DNA of 21,760 nt from a virus. Numbering within the stretch: position 1 is the stretch's first letter; each line of letters begins with the position of its first letter. Made by a program: the position numbers and the translations under genes. Shown here piece after piece: positions 12,613-21,389 of the stretch. The notes beneath the pieces are model-generated. The model had not been told where the DNA came from, made no database searches, and saw nothing but the letters and a program-made list of their open reading frames with translations. The DNA is taken from positions 1 through 21,760 of IMG/VR virus record IMGVR_UViG_3300003690_000119; one strand, written 5' to 3'.

Positions 12613-13860
12613 TCAGGCGTTGTCATAGTTAAGCTGGAACCGAGTCTGGTCAGTTGTTGCCGAACCCTTCACCACCTGAAACTCGCAGGTTGAGGTTGCA
12701 ACCAAGTCCCCGCCGATCACCGCACTGATCCTCACTTGAGGCATATAGAAACGGATGTAGTTGCTGGACCCGTCATCCACCTGGACTCCAATGGCCATCA
12801 AATCATCATCGATAAACCGGGAGGATGCCGTCAATTCGTTCGGTTGTGCGTTCAATGTGAAACTTCCGCTGATCGAAAAATCGTTGCCAATCAGGTAGGT
12901 CGCGGCAGGGTACACACTCCCGGTCAGATCGGCTGCCCCCGGTGTCTGGATGTCTCTGCTCAATGTCATATCAACGCTCTGGACTGTGACCTTGTTTCCG
13001 GCAGCAAACAAACTCGCCTGTGCAGTTGCATTGTCTGCAACATAGAGTGCAGAGTTCTTCATGCTGATTGGAGACAGGGCAGAGACTGCACCAGCCGAAA
13101 GGGTCGCTCGCATCACATCATCTGCATCAGTTGATGCTGGAGTTGCTGCAACAGAGACGATATTGCCAGCAATGCTGGAAACGGTCGTGGACCCCCGGCT
13201 GGCACCTCCACTGTTGTTGAAGACTTCAACAGGCTCGTTTGGAAAAAAGATGTTTGTTGCATCTGAACCAGGTGCCAAGTTGATGTCTGGCGCATTGATC
13301 GTGATGTCATTTGTGGAGACAGTTGCAACAGTCGCCTGGCCGCCATAATAGAGGCGGGTCCCCAAAACACTCAGGGTATAGGTTAGGCTACCCTCCTTTG
13401 ATATGGTGACTGACAACTCGTTGAGGATACCCCCCGCAGCAGCAATCAAAAACTCTTCATCGATCAAGTGCCATGCAGAAAATGCTGCAACCTGGTTGCT
13501 GAAGTAGTACCCATAAAACGATGGATCAATGTTTGTTGACCCAAAGAATTTCTTGAGCAGATACCCCTCCGCTGGTTCTGAGACCCCATTGGGTTTTGCC
13601 AACACACTGAAAGTGGTGGTCGCATACTCCAGGCGGTTGAGGGATTGATCCTGAGTGATGATGTCAGTCCCCGTTTCGGAAAACGTTGTGGTGTTCGTTT
13701 CCTGGGACCATGCCGGGGCCTCGCTAAATGCAAAACTCTGCTCTGTCGCGCCATTGGAACCGGAAGGTGCGGCACTTAGAGTGCCTGTGGTTGATTCATC
13801 GACTAAGACCGAGGTGACGGCCCGTTGCCTCAATACGTCTGTGCTGATTGCAGTAGGCAT
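12613..13860 (-). CDS. Major tail tube protein
   Basis: A 415-aa Ser/Thr/Ala-rich, beta-rich protein in the position of lambda V. It has FSVLAKPNGVSEPAEGYLLKK near residue 85 and a C-terminal segment (SISGSFTLNAQPNELTASSRF, then YMPQVRISAVIGGDLVATST) of the type seen in siphophage tube proteins. Residues about 175-270 look like an inserted Ig-like beta domain (TVATVSTNDITINAP and NNSGGASRGSTTVSSIAGN), which would decorate the outside of the tail. No clear Shine-Dalgarno sequence precedes the ATG, which is odd for an abundant protein. A hairpin follows the gene. Confidence 0.75.
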   Translation of the reverse strand: MPTAISTDVLRQRAVTSVLVDESTTGTLSAAPSGSNGATEQSFAFSEAPAWSQETNTTTFSETGTDIITQDQSLNRLEYATTTFSVLAKPNGVSEPAEGYLLKKFFGSTNIDPSFYGYYFSNQVAAFSAWHLIDEEFLIAAAGGILNELSVTISKEGSLTYTLSVLGTRLYYGGQATVATVSTNDITINAPDINLAPGSDATNIFFPNEPVEVFNNSGGASRGSTTVSSIAGNIVSVAATPASTDADDVMRATLSAGAVSALSPISMKNSALYVADNATAQASLFAAGNKVTVQSVDMTLSRDIQTPGAADLTGSVYPAATYLIGNDFSISGSFTLNAQPNELTASSRFIDDDLMAIGVQVDDGSSNYIRFYMPQVRISAVIGGDLVATSTCEFQVVKGSATTDQTRFQLNYDNA

Positions 13861-13866
13861 GATAGT

Positions 13867-14316
13867 TTAGGATTTAGAGGTTTGAGGATCGTTTGCCTCG
13901 GTTAAATAAACACAATTCCAAGTCATCGAAGCACAACCGATTGGCCGGTCTCCTTCATTGGCAAAGCTGATGCTGGTTTCTGACAAATAAATGTTTCCGA
14001 CCAACTCTTGGACAGTGGAGTTATCCATAATGGCGACCTCCACCTCGGCGCAAATGGTGTCCAACTCATCATCCAGTCCGGATGTCTTTCTGCTGTAACC
14101 ATCAATTTTAATCTCCAGAGTCCGCATCAACAGGCGAGCGGCCCCGCCGACCTCTGCTTCCTCAGAAGTTTCGGAGTTTGTATAGATCGCCAAGCCTGGA
14201 AGATCGGCAGTTGCCAGGGGATACACCCTTGCCTGAAAAACCCGTGCTGCCGTGGTGGTCAAGCTGGTGCAAGCAGTTCCAACCGCTTCCCTGATCTGTT
14301 GCCGGACATGGGACAT
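13867..14316 (-). CDS. Tail terminator, gpU-like
   Basis: A 149-aa protein in the position of lambda U. The order of features fits: N-terminal helix (VRQQIREAVGTAC), RVYPLATADLPGLAIYTN (like the conserved DFPAVAVY segment of gpU), an acidic stretch, a strand (RTLEIKIDGYS), then LDDELDTICAEVEVAIM and a C-terminal strand (ASMTWNCVYLTE). The terminator caps the tail tube and joins it to the head. Its ATG overlaps the stop of the FII-like gene by one base (TGATG). Confidence 0.7.
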   Translation of the reverse strand: MSHVRQQIREAVGTACTSLTTTAARVFQARVYPLATADLPGLAIYTNSETSEEAEVGGAARLLMRTLEIKIDGYSRKTSGLDDELDTICAEVEVAIMDNSTVQELVGNIYLSETSISFANEGDRPIGCASMTWNCVYLTEANDPQTSKS

Positions 14317-14630
14317 CAGGTCAACTCCAACACAAGGTTGGTCATTCCCTGGCCGTCCTCCTGCACTCCAATCACGGTGTAGCCCACCGAGGAAACTGTC
14401 AGGGTATCCCCGGATGCTGCGGATGCAACATCCGAGGTTTCACACAGAAAGGTTGGCGTGTTGGAGTCAACATCCACCTCTCCGGTGTCCAACGGTATCG
14501 AAGAAGATGGCTTGTCGAAAATCCCATTGACTGTGGACGCACTCCCCCCGTTCGGGGTGTACGTTCCCGCCAGTCCAAAATCCGAGGTGCCCAGGAAATT
14601 GGCACGGTCATCGGAAGATTCGACAGCCAT
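14316..14630 (-). CDS. Head-tail joining protein, gpFII-like
   Basis: A 104-aa protein similar in order to lambda gpFII: STVNGIFDKPSSS (as GVFDDPEN), then VDSNTPTFLCETSDVAS (as VEGSSPSLFVRTDEV) and SGDTLTVSSVGYTVIGVQEDGQG (as RGDTLTIGEENFWVDRVSPDDGG). That alignment from memory is good across the whole length. It forms the connection surface at the head portal where tails dock. The ATG follows the upstream stop directly (TAGATG). Confidence 0.8.
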   Translation of the reverse strand: MAVESSDDRANFLGTSDFGLAGTYTPNGGSASTVNGIFDKPSSSIPLDTGEVDVDSNTPTFLCETSDVASAASGDTLTVSSVGYTVIGVQEDGQGMTNLVLELT

Positions 14631-14849
14631 CTACTTCTTCCCCTTTTTCTTGGGCGTTGCTGGTGCTGCCCTGCCCAACTGGATCATCTGCTGGGCAAAC
14701 TTCTCCGGCACCTCGATCTGCTCCCCGATCTTGACATCCCGGCCATCGAAGACAAATCCCCGAATTACATCAATCAACATTTTAGGCCCTTCGGTGGACT
14801 GGGATGCCAGCCCGGAAACCAGGCCGGCACCCGTTTTAGTGGACAACAT
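14631..14849 (-). CDS. Small protein between capsid and FII-like genes
   Basis: A 72-aa protein with a TAATG overlap to the capsid stop. An internal ATG at 14780, with GAAGGG six bases upstream, may be the true start and would give 49 aa beginning MLIDVIRGFVFDGRDVK. The part with IGEQIEVPEKFAQQMIQLGRAAPA is a small beta domain I have seen in short proteins encoded beside phage capsid genes. The tail is Lys-rich. Its position equals lambda FI, but I see no sequence similarity to that protein. Confidence 0.7.
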   Translation of the reverse strand: MLSTKTGAGLVSGLASQSTEGPKMLIDVIRGFVFDGRDVKIGEQIEVPEKFAQQMIQLGRAAPATPKKKGKK

Positions 14850-16699
14850 TATGGATTGGAAGTCCTGCTGAATGAACCTGCATGACGCACGTTGCAATCT
14901 GCATCAACAAAGACCAGCAGACGAGTTCTTCCGTCATCAAATTCTTTGTGTACAGAAACGTCAATGCCGGGACTCCAATAGCCGATCAACAAATCTGACC
15001 ATTGACCAAAAATAGCGTTGTTTGCACCGGCTGCTCCCAAATCCTTGACCTGGGCCGATATAAATGTCGGGTAGCCATCGATTTCGCCACCTTCCATTAC
15101 ATAACGGCCTGACCCGCTATCCCTGCTCCGGGACTTGGCATCCCCTGCCAGGGTTGGATGGATTGCATATGCCAGATTCCCAAAAAAGGAATTGGCACTC
15201 ATGACATCCGATTGAAGCCCAATTGCTTCGGCCCAGGTGAGCTGGTTGATGATGGCAAGTGCTTGGATTCCAACTCCAGTCTGTGCGCCGACTCCGGTTG
15301 GGGAATTGCCCGTGCCGTCTCCAGTCATCGCAGCTTTATCCAGTGCAAGTGCAACAGACAAACTGATCTCCCGCGCGACTAACGATTCAACATCCATCGA
15401 ACTCTGCAACCTCAATTGCCGTGTTAAATCCACGCGCAATCCATAGGTTTTGAGTTGGAGAGTTACCTGGTCATAACTCGGTGTTGTATCGCCGGCATCG
15501 GCTGATTCTGCCAGCCAACCTCCGGTAATTGCTTCATCCCGTCTTGGAATCTTGATAATCCCATCTAGGTTCCGCAGCACGGTTGCCCCTGCCCGGACTG
15601 TCACCATTGCATTATCCAAGAACTCAATGAAGGAACTTGCATCCAGGATCGTGGGCACCAAATTTGCGCCATCCCCGGACCCGGCCAGCAGTTCCCTGGT
15701 GTAGCGCACCGGAGTGTTGAGCTTAATCCTGCGATCATTCAAAACTTCATTCGGAATGAAAAACCCACGAGGTGCCCGGTTGTGGTGTTTCTCGGCTGCA
15801 AGGCAGGTGTCAATCTCAAACTCTGCATCCCGCCGGAATTGCTCACTGCCCGGTTTGCTCATATGGTTGATCAGTTTCATCCAAGAGAAACGCCGGGTTT
15901 CCTTTGGAGTCAATCCAATGTTTGCATGATCCTTCGGCTTTTGCTGATAGCGTTGCAAAACTTTGATTGCAAACTCTCCCGCGGATTTGCCGTCCTTGAT
16001 GAACTCCTCTGCAAGTTCAGTTTCCTTGTGTTCCCGTCCATAAGTTTCAATCTCACGAACTCTTGTAATCTCCTCGGCCCGTGCTTTTGCAACAATTTGA
16101 GTTGTGTCAACACGCTCCTCGGTAATTTCAATCTGTGCTTGTTCCATTTTCTGTTCTCTAGAATCAAATTTAATGATCTCAGTCTGGAACGTCTGCTCAG
16201 AATCCCGCCCAATCCCCACCGACTGATCGGCCCCTGAAGCCACAATTGATAACTCATAGGGTTCAAAATCCATCACCCGGTAAACAGGAGGGTTTTCTTG
16301 AGTTTGTTCCATTTTGTGTATTGCATATCCGACCGAAACTTGAGTTCGGATTCCATCTTGGACATCCAAAAAGATTTCTTCTGCACGATCCGATTTGCCA
16401 AACCGTATCTGTGCCCGTCCAAATCTATCAGGATCAATCCTCGCGGACTCCACGACTCCAACCTGGTCGTCTAGGTTGTGGTTGACCAACAACGGTCCGG
16501 AATTGTTCAGGCGGCCAAGCCTTACCGATTCGGCCCGATGATCAAGAATTTCTGTTCCGAAATGCCGTTCTACTGGCGTTTCAGAACTAAATGCAAGTGA
16601 CAGGGTGCGCTCCTCTGTTTGCAGCTCCTCCCGATCAAGAGAGAATGTCCGCAGAAACAACCCTGTCGTTTCAATTTCTGTCTTCGTTTTCATCTGCAT
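14849..16699 (-). CDS. Fused HK97-type prohead protease and major capsid protein
   Basis: One 616-aa frame holds two functions. Residues about 1-175 are an HK97-type prohead protease: LLVNHN carries the catalytic His (about 74) and TQVSVGY the catalytic Ser (about 122). A charged, helical delta-like segment (about 180-330) follows, then an HK97-fold capsid protein from roughly 340, with TVRAGATVLRNLDG, GGWLAESADAGDTTPSYDQVTLQL, LDKAAMTGDGTGNSPTGV and GYWSPGIDVSVHKEF. The protease would have to cut itself free from the capsid domain during assembly. I chose the ATG at 16699 since GAGG lies six bases upstream; it overlaps the portal gene by 29 bases. No internal stop or frameshift separates the domains. 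Confidence 0.9.
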   Translation of the reverse strand: MQMKTKTEIETTGLFLRTFSLDREELQTEERTLSLAFSSETPVERHFGTEILDHRAESVRLGRLNNSGPLLVNHNLDDQVGVVESARIDPDRFGRAQIRFGKSDRAEEIFLDVQDGIRTQVSVGYAIHKMEQTQENPPVYRVMDFEPYELSIVASGADQSVGIGRDSEQTFQTEIIKFDSREQKMEQAQIEITEERVDTTQIVAKARAEEITRVREIETYGREHKETELAEEFIKDGKSAGEFAIKVLQRYQQKPKDHANIGLTPKETRRFSWMKLINHMSKPGSEQFRRDAEFEIDTCLAAEKHHNRAPRGFFIPNEVLNDRRIKLNTPVRYTRELLAGSGDGANLVPTILDASSFIEFLDNAMVTVRAGATVLRNLDGIIKIPRRDEAITGGWLAESADAGDTTPSYDQVTLQLKTYGLRVDLTRQLRLQSSMDVESLVAREISLSVALALDKAAMTGDGTGNSPTGVGAQTGVGIQALAIINQLTWAEAIGLQSDVMSANSFFGNLAYAIHPTLAGDAKSRSRDSGSGRYVMEGGEIDGYPTFISAQVKDLGAAGANNAIFGQWSDLLIGYWSPGIDVSVHKEFDDGRTRLLVFVDADCNVRHAGSFSRTSNP

Positions 16700-18167
16700 T
16701 GCTTTCCTCAACAACTTCGTCTGTTAGTGGTGGCCCCAATTTGAGGCCCATTTTTTCAATTAAGGATTTTTCCGCTGCAAGCTGGGCTAATATATCCGTG
16801 TATTCTTTTCCTTGCTCTCCTGCAATTTCGGAAAGGCTCGTGACGCCAATCTCCATTGCCAATTTCTTTGCCTTCATCTCCTTTTCCGGATCAACATACC
16901 CCCAACCTCGCGGATGCCATTTGACATCGTGGAATTTCTTGAGTTTGGAGATGGGCAGCTGCAACTCACTGGTTGTGATTGCCATCACAAGCCACGCCTG
17001 GTAAACCCGGTTGCAAAACCGGCTGATGATCATCTGCTGGAGAGTCTGCCACTGCCCTTGCTCGTCTTTTGCCCCGGCACGAATGCTGGAGTAATTAACA
17101 GATTCCAAATCCCCTGCAAGGCTGTTGTAGCTCACCAGGGCGCCTGATGAAACGGATCGTAGAATGCTTTTGACAAAATCAGGATAAGCAGTTGTGGGAT
17201 GGGTTGGGTCAAATGACTGAAACTGCATCCCGTCCGGGAGCTGCTGGAACTGTCCCGGCTGAAACTCTGTGATTAGGTTGCCCTCGGCATCCTCGTCTGT
17301 TCCGCTATATCCGGCAGAATCCGGACTGGTGAAAAAACCCATTGCACTGGAGCCAATCCTTGATGCAACCAGCTCCGATTCCTGATACTGATTCAGCATC
17401 TGGAGCGGACGCAATGCCGTATTAAGCCAAGGAATCCCCCGCGATTGCCCTGGGCGTTCCTGGATGTAGAGATGGATCATCTCATCTGCCGGCACCCGCT
17501 CTGCTTCTGCGCTGGCCTGGTTTCCAAAATATTGGGAATTGGGAGGTTTGCTTTGCTGATAGTACGCCAAGGGCTTGCCGTGCTGGTCTTGCTCGATGCC
17601 CATCACAACATAGGTGTCCCGCTCTGTGGTGTTGTAATCAATGCTGATGGAGTCACCCTCCAAAACCCACAGGGTCAAACCAAATGGGTTGCCTGGAACA
17701 CCCTTGAGCAGACGGATAAAAACCTCGCCATCCCTTGCCAGTGTCTCCATCACCTGATGCTGGACTCCAACCCAATCCTGCCGGGCATCAACAGTGACAA
17801 ACGATGGGTTGATCCCCCACTCAAACCATTTTTTCTCAAGAAAATTGTTATCTGCGGAATCAAGTGTGCCGTCCTCCCTCCTGGTCTTTGCCTGGAATTT
17901 AATTCCATGTGGGCCGATCACGTTGGCCTTGTTCATCGAAAGGAATTTCCGGGCATACTCGGAGTTTTGGCACAGGGCCCGAATCCGGGCACGGATCACC
18001 TTGAGCGCACCCCGCAGTTCCTCGTCCGCGCTGCTGTAACTCCCGCCCCAGCCGGCAAACAGATTGTCGAACTTTGCAGAATCAAATGCACGTTTGCCCA
18101 GATTGACAGAGGGCACGTTTTGCTTGGGCTTGGTCTGCTTTGCCCGGAACCAGCTGAACATTCCCAT
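16671..18167 (-). CDS. Portal protein, lambda gpB family
   Basis: A 498-aa protein of the phage portal family 2 (gpB-like). Recognisable segments: RARIRALCQNSEYARKFLSM near residue 50, DGEVFIRLLKG near 150, EMIHLYIQERPGQSRGIPWL near 225, and SYNSLAGDLESVNYSSIRAG near 350. It forms the ring in one capsid corner through which DNA enters and leaves. The start overlaps the stop of the gpW-like gene by one base (TAATG) with GGTGAG upstream. The C-terminal tail is acidic. Confidence 0.93.
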   Translation of the reverse strand: MGMFSWFRAKQTKPKQNVPSVNLGKRAFDSAKFDNLFAGWGGSYSSADEELRGALKVIRARIRALCQNSEYARKFLSMNKANVIGPHGIKFQAKTRREDGTLDSADNNFLEKKWFEWGINPSFVTVDARQDWVGVQHQVMETLARDGEVFIRLLKGVPGNPFGLTLWVLEGDSISIDYNTTERDTYVVMGIEQDQHGKPLAYYQQSKPPNSQYFGNQASAEAERVPADEMIHLYIQERPGQSRGIPWLNTALRPLQMLNQYQESELVASRIGSSAMGFFTSPDSAGYSGTDEDAEGNLITEFQPGQFQQLPDGMQFQSFDPTHPTTAYPDFVKSILRSVSSGALVSYNSLAGDLESVNYSSIRAGAKDEQGQWQTLQQMIISRFCNRVYQAWLVMAITTSELQLPISKLKKFHDVKWHPRGWGYVDPEKEMKAKKLAMEIGVTSLSEIAGEQGKEYTDILAQLAAEKSLIEKMGLKLGPPLTDEVVEESNADENEDRN

Positions 18168-18778
18168 TAGCTCACCAGTCGCGAAAGAATTATCCCGTCA
18201 TTCCCAAGGCCCTTGCGTGCGCGTTCCAATCTTGTCTCCTTGATCCACTCGGCCATGTATTCATTTTTGAACTTCAGCAAATCCTCAATCGGCATTCTTG
18301 CCAATGACCGTCCTGCAATCGAATAGCTCATTTGATCCTGGCTTGCCCGTCCACGAATAACTGCTTGAATGGCAGTTAAAACTTTCCGCGCCTCGCTCTG
18401 TGGATCAGTGCTGGTATCGGTTCTGATGTTGGAAACCACTTCCCATGAACCAGAATCCAACCGCAGCCGTTCGGAGTCACTGGTGCGCGTCACATAAAGA
18501 TTCCACTGGTAGATTCCCGGTGTGTATCCTGCTGAGGTTGCAGCTGCAATCTCAAACTGCCACTCGGAACTGCTGACTGATCCTGCAACTGTATATCCGT
18601 CTGTTGGTGCGCCATTGAGTGTGAACTGATAGGCAACCGAGTAAGTTGCAGCAGGATAGTCGTCTTCAATGCCCGTCCGTTTCCATGGGGTGAAATCCCC
18701 AGCAACAATTGGGCTGCCGTACTCGGCCAGTCCAGGTTCCCTCGTGGGATAGTTGGTTGCATCAAATAGGTTGCTCAT
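18167..18778 (-). CDS. gpW-like head completion protein with extra N-terminal domain
   Basis: A 203-aa protein in the position of lambda W, between terminase and portal. Residues about 130-185 (VLTAIQAVIRGRASQDQMSY, then RSLARMPIEDLLKFKNEYMAEW) match the order of gpW: helix, two short strands and a second helix. The N-terminal 120 residues form a separate beta-rich domain (AGDFTPWKRTGIEDDY, then YQWNLYVTRTSDSERL) that the 68-residue lambda gpW lacks. gpW-type proteins plug the portal after packaging. Start ATG 18778 has no good ribosome-binding site. It is the first minus-strand gene after the plus-strand cassette. Confidence 0.65.
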   Translation of the reverse strand: MSNLFDATNYPTREPGLAEYGSPIVAGDFTPWKRTGIEDDYPAATYSVAYQFTLNGAPTDGYTVAGSVSSSEWQFEIAAATSAGYTPGIYQWNLYVTRTSDSERLRLDSGSWEVVSNIRTDTSTDPQSEARKVLTAIQAVIRGRASQDQMSYSIAGRSLARMPIEDLLKFKNEYMAEWIKETRLERARKGLGNDGIILSRLVS

Positions 18779-18937
18779 TCGCTGGCGTGGTTGATCTATT
18801 TATTTTATCGATACCTGCGATACAATCTTTATATGCGGGTACTGCGTTTTTCTGTGGACAAAGACGTAGCGACCGCGTAAACTGGTATCAGAGTTGACGC
18901 AAGGGGCATCAACCGGAACCCAAAGCAAAGTAGAAAA

Positions 18938-19414
18938 ATGAAGATTAAAGTGACACCACCCCTGGATGCAGCACTGGCCTTGAAACCAGGGGAGACCCAG
19001 GGAATAGTCTGGCCCCCATTCGGAAGTTCTCGCAGGGGCCAAGCTAGAGGCATCTATCTGTCAGCGGATGCCTCGAAAAATGATGCCGGGCAAATCTGCA
19101 TCACATGGGCAGTATCCGTTAGTCGCATAAAGCCCAACGGACGACCGGCAACCGGCCTTGAGGGCAGCTTCAAACTTCGGGTCACTGTCCGGGAAACAGA
19201 AACTGGTGCAGACTTGACACTGCAAGCCCCGTTTGCCGCAGAAGAACGGCAAGATTTTGCAACGGTGCAGGAGGCCATTGATGGGTTCCCAGCTCGGCTA
19301 ATACCGTTTTTGCAAAGTTTACGATTGCTGGAGACTAGCCAAGGACGATTAGCCCTCGGAGAGGTCAGTGCCCCCTCTGGTGGAGTTCTGTTTGCGCTCC
19401 CAACAATTGATTGA
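18938..19414 (+). CDS. Unknown 158-aa plus-strand protein, moron-like
   Basis: A plus-strand gene inside the minus-strand late operon. The translation has balanced composition (strand-rich first 110 residues such as SFKLRVTVRETETGADLTL, then helical VQEAIDGFPARLIPFLQSL), while the overlapping minus-strand frame is Ser/Arg/Pro-rich like a shadow. The ATG has only a weak purine stretch upstream. Its stop overlaps the start of the small HTH gene (TGATG), so the pair is co-translated. I do not recognise the family and see no membrane span or catalytic motif. GC content appears higher than the flanking genes, which fits later acquisition. Confidence 0.7.
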   Translation: MKIKVTPPLDAALALKPGETQGIVWPPFGSSRRGQARGIYLSADASKNDAGQICITWAVSVSRIKPNGRPATGLEGSFKLRVTVRETETGADLTLQAPFAAEERQDFATVQEAIDGFPARLIPFLQSLRLLETSQGRLALGEVSAPSGGVLFALPTID

Positions 19415-19587
19415 TGATGACCGCATCCGATTTCCGACAAATCCGCAAAGCCCTCGGACTCTCCATGGTTGAGGCCGCCCGTGAGTCGCGGGTACCCTAT
19501 CGCACTTGGCAATCGTGGGAAGGGGGAGAAGTGCCGATCCCCGAATACGCTAAGACCCTGCTGGACCATCTTGCTTGCACTCCTTAA
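19414..19587 (+). CDS. Small XRE/Cro-type HTH protein
   Basis: A 57-aa protein: DFRQIRKALGLSMVEAARES, then RVPYRTWQSWEGGEVPIPEY. This is a clear Cro/XRE-type helix-turn-helix with the conserved recognition-helix and W-E-G-G turn. The ATG overlaps the upstream stop by one base. The stop (19585-19587) overlaps the end of the terminase gene on the other strand. It could regulate its own cassette or, being a Cro-size DNA-binding protein, phage genes elsewhere. Confidence 0.75.
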   Translation: MMTASDFRQIRKALGLSMVEAARESRVPYRTWQSWEGGEVPIPEYAKTLLDHLACTP

Positions 19588-21389
19588 TGCCTTTTTTTGC
19601 TCCACTGCACCCCTGAAACCCACCCGCTTGGGCGGGAGGTTTTCCGGGGTGTCGTTTTCCGTACTTCTGATAAATTGCGTTGCACCCGTGTCATGTTTGC
19701 ATTTAATGATGTAAAGGCCGCCAAGTTGTAAACCATCAAATCCAATGCTTCATTGCGTGGGCGAATCCGCTTGAACTCCAAATGGGGAATCCCTTTGCTG
19801 TACTTCTTGATCATCTTTTCTGCGGTCAATTGATGGAAGAACTCATCATCCAAGAAACTGCCAAAATGGATGTAGCCCGGTGTGCCCAGTTCCGGGTTCT
19901 TCAATCTGCCCATGATTTGAGTCTTCAGGGTGTTCACTCCGAGCGGGAAGACATTGCATTTCGCAGAGTTGTTCTTTGAGGGCCGCCCAACCTCGGCCCG
20001 ATTGCTTCCGCCAATTCCCTTGATTGCATGGACTCCCATGCCATCCAGCTTCGTGCAAAATCGGTAAACCTGTCCTGTTTCATATCCGGAGTCAATGAAC
20101 GTCCTCGCGATCCTCAAATCTTTTCCGAGTGGATGCGGCCATGCTTCCCTCAAATAGGTTTCCAGCTTTTCCCAGAGTTCCCCGGATTGCGGGTTGCCGT
20201 AGAGAATTTGATACCCCAGCACCCAAATTTCATCTTTGGAATAGCCATTCACGAGAACTTCCAGCCGATCGGCCTGGACATCCACTGATCCACACAACAC
20301 CCCAATTGCCTCGTCCGGCACTCCCTCTGGGTAGACCTCGCACCGTTTCATCAGGTCATGATGCTCGACCTGCTCCCCTGCGTCATCCTCCCAAGATTCT
20401 GCCAGTACCGTGTTGACGAACACCCGGAGGGCTTCAGGGCCGGTGTGCTTGGATTCCAAGAATAGCCGGGCCAATTCTGGGATTGTAACCCAAGGGCTGT
20501 ACAATCCATTCAGATGAAATCCTGCTGTCCCATTAAACGTTCCACTTGCAACCCACTGCCCGGTCTGCAATGACTTTTTCCGCTCAATCTCAGACCATGC
20601 CCGGTCGCATTGTTCGCAATGGTATGCTGCGCCGCCTGGATCATCGGTCGGCCATCGAACCCGGCCCCACTCCAAAACCTGTTCGGCCCCGCACCCCGGA
20701 CAACTCACCTCGTAGTATCTTTGATCCGATGCTTGAAATGCTGCCTCGATACGTGATTCGCCCTTGACCGTGGGCGTCGAAACGAGACACACCTTTCGGT
20801 TGAAATAGTTTGCTGTCCTCCTCGTTGCCAACATCACCGGGTCGCCCTCCGCTCCCGCACTCAATGGCATCCTGTCGATCTCGTCCATCAGGCAAATCCG
20901 GATTGGACGGGATGCCAGCCCTGCCGGGGAGTTCGATCCTGCGATTGAAAGCCTTGCCCCGTTCCTGAATATCTTTTGGCTCAAGGTGTTGTCGCCGTCC
21001 TTGGCTTTCCGATCGCCAATCTGTTCCCTGATTGCCGGGGTGGATTGGATCAATGGTGCAAGCCTGTCCTGGCTCCAGGCCCGTGCCATTTCCAGAGTCG
21101 GCTGGAGAACTAACATTGGGCTGGGATCGTGAACGATGAAGAAGCCACAAATGTTGTTGATGATCTCGGTCTTGCCACACTGAGAGGCCATCATGCAGAC
21201 CACCCTTTGCACCCTTGGGTCCGAAAATGCGTCCATGATCCCGCGCTGATATTCGGCCCGGCTTGTCTTCCACTTGCCCGGAAACGGGGAACTCTCCCTG
21301 CTCAATATCCTCTCGGCATCTGCCCATTGGCTAACTGATAGCTTTGGTGGTGGCTTCCATATCTCCAGCAGCTCCGTAGAGAGCAGCAT
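19584..21389 (-). CDS. Terminase large subunit, gpA family
   Basis: A 601-aa packaging motor of the lambda gpA family. N-terminus: LSVSQWADAERILSRES and WKTSRAEYQRGIMDAF. The ATPase has a Walker A-like ASQCGKTE (about 68-75) and Walker B ICLMDEID (about 165-172). A zinc-finger-like CPGC...CEQC set follows (about 230-261). Nuclease acids lie in SVDVQAD (about 370), FIDSGYETG (about 433) and NEALDLMVYNLAA near the end. It cuts genome ends and pumps DNA into the prohead. The frame opens further upstream (TTG at 21470, ATG at 21455); I prefer the ATG at 21389 because homologs start just before this point and the overlap with the small subunit falls to 59 bases. Confidence 0.95.
   Translation of the reverse strand: MLLSTELLEIWKPPPKLSVSQWADAERILSRESSPFPGKWKTSRAEYQRGIMDAFSDPRVQRVVCMMASQCGKTEIINNICGFFIVHDPSPMLVLQPTLEMARAWSQDRLAPLIQSTPAIREQIGDRKAKDGDNTLSQKIFRNGARLSIAGSNSPAGLASRPIRICLMDEIDRMPLSAGAEGDPVMLATRRTANYFNRKVCLVSTPTVKGESRIEAAFQASDQRYYEVSCPGCGAEQVLEWGRVRWPTDDPGGAAYHCEQCDRAWSEIERKKSLQTGQWVASGTFNGTAGFHLNGLYSPWVTIPELARLFLESKHTGPEALRVFVNTVLAESWEDDAGEQVEHHDLMKRCEVYPEGVPDEAIGVLCGSVDVQADRLEVLVNGYSKDEIWVLGYQILYGNPQSGELWEKLETYLREAWPHPLGKDLRIARTFIDSGYETGQVYRFCTKLDGMGVHAIKGIGGSNRAEVGRPSKNNSAKCNVFPLGVNTLKTQIMGRLKNPELGTPGYIHFGSFLDDEFFHQLTAEKMIKKYSKGIPHLEFKRIRPRNEALDLMVYNLAAFTSLNANMTRVQRNLSEVRKTTPRKTSRPSGWVSGVQWSKKRH
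19620..19643 (+). terminator. Candidate terminator of the plus-strand cassette
   Basis: CCCGC-TTGG-GCGGG with extra outer CC/GG pairing is followed by TTTT (19640-19643). It lies 32 bases after the HTH stop and inside the 3' end of the terminase gene on the other strand. It would stop cassette transcripts from running far antisense into terminase. Confidence 0.4.

Noticed and set aside
17445-18170. Plus-strand 241-aa frame opposite the portal gene
   Set aside because: Cys/His-rich mixture without domain pattern; the portal on the minus strand is certain.
19054-19623. Minus-strand 189-aa frame opposite the plus-strand cassette
   Set aside because: Ser/Arg/Pro-rich composition, no recognisable domain and overlap with the terminase end; the plus-strand frames have coupled start and stop and a clear HTH.
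20641-21327. Minus-strand 228-aa frame inside the terminase gene
   Set aside because: Gly/Arg/Asp-rich shadow in another frame of the terminase.
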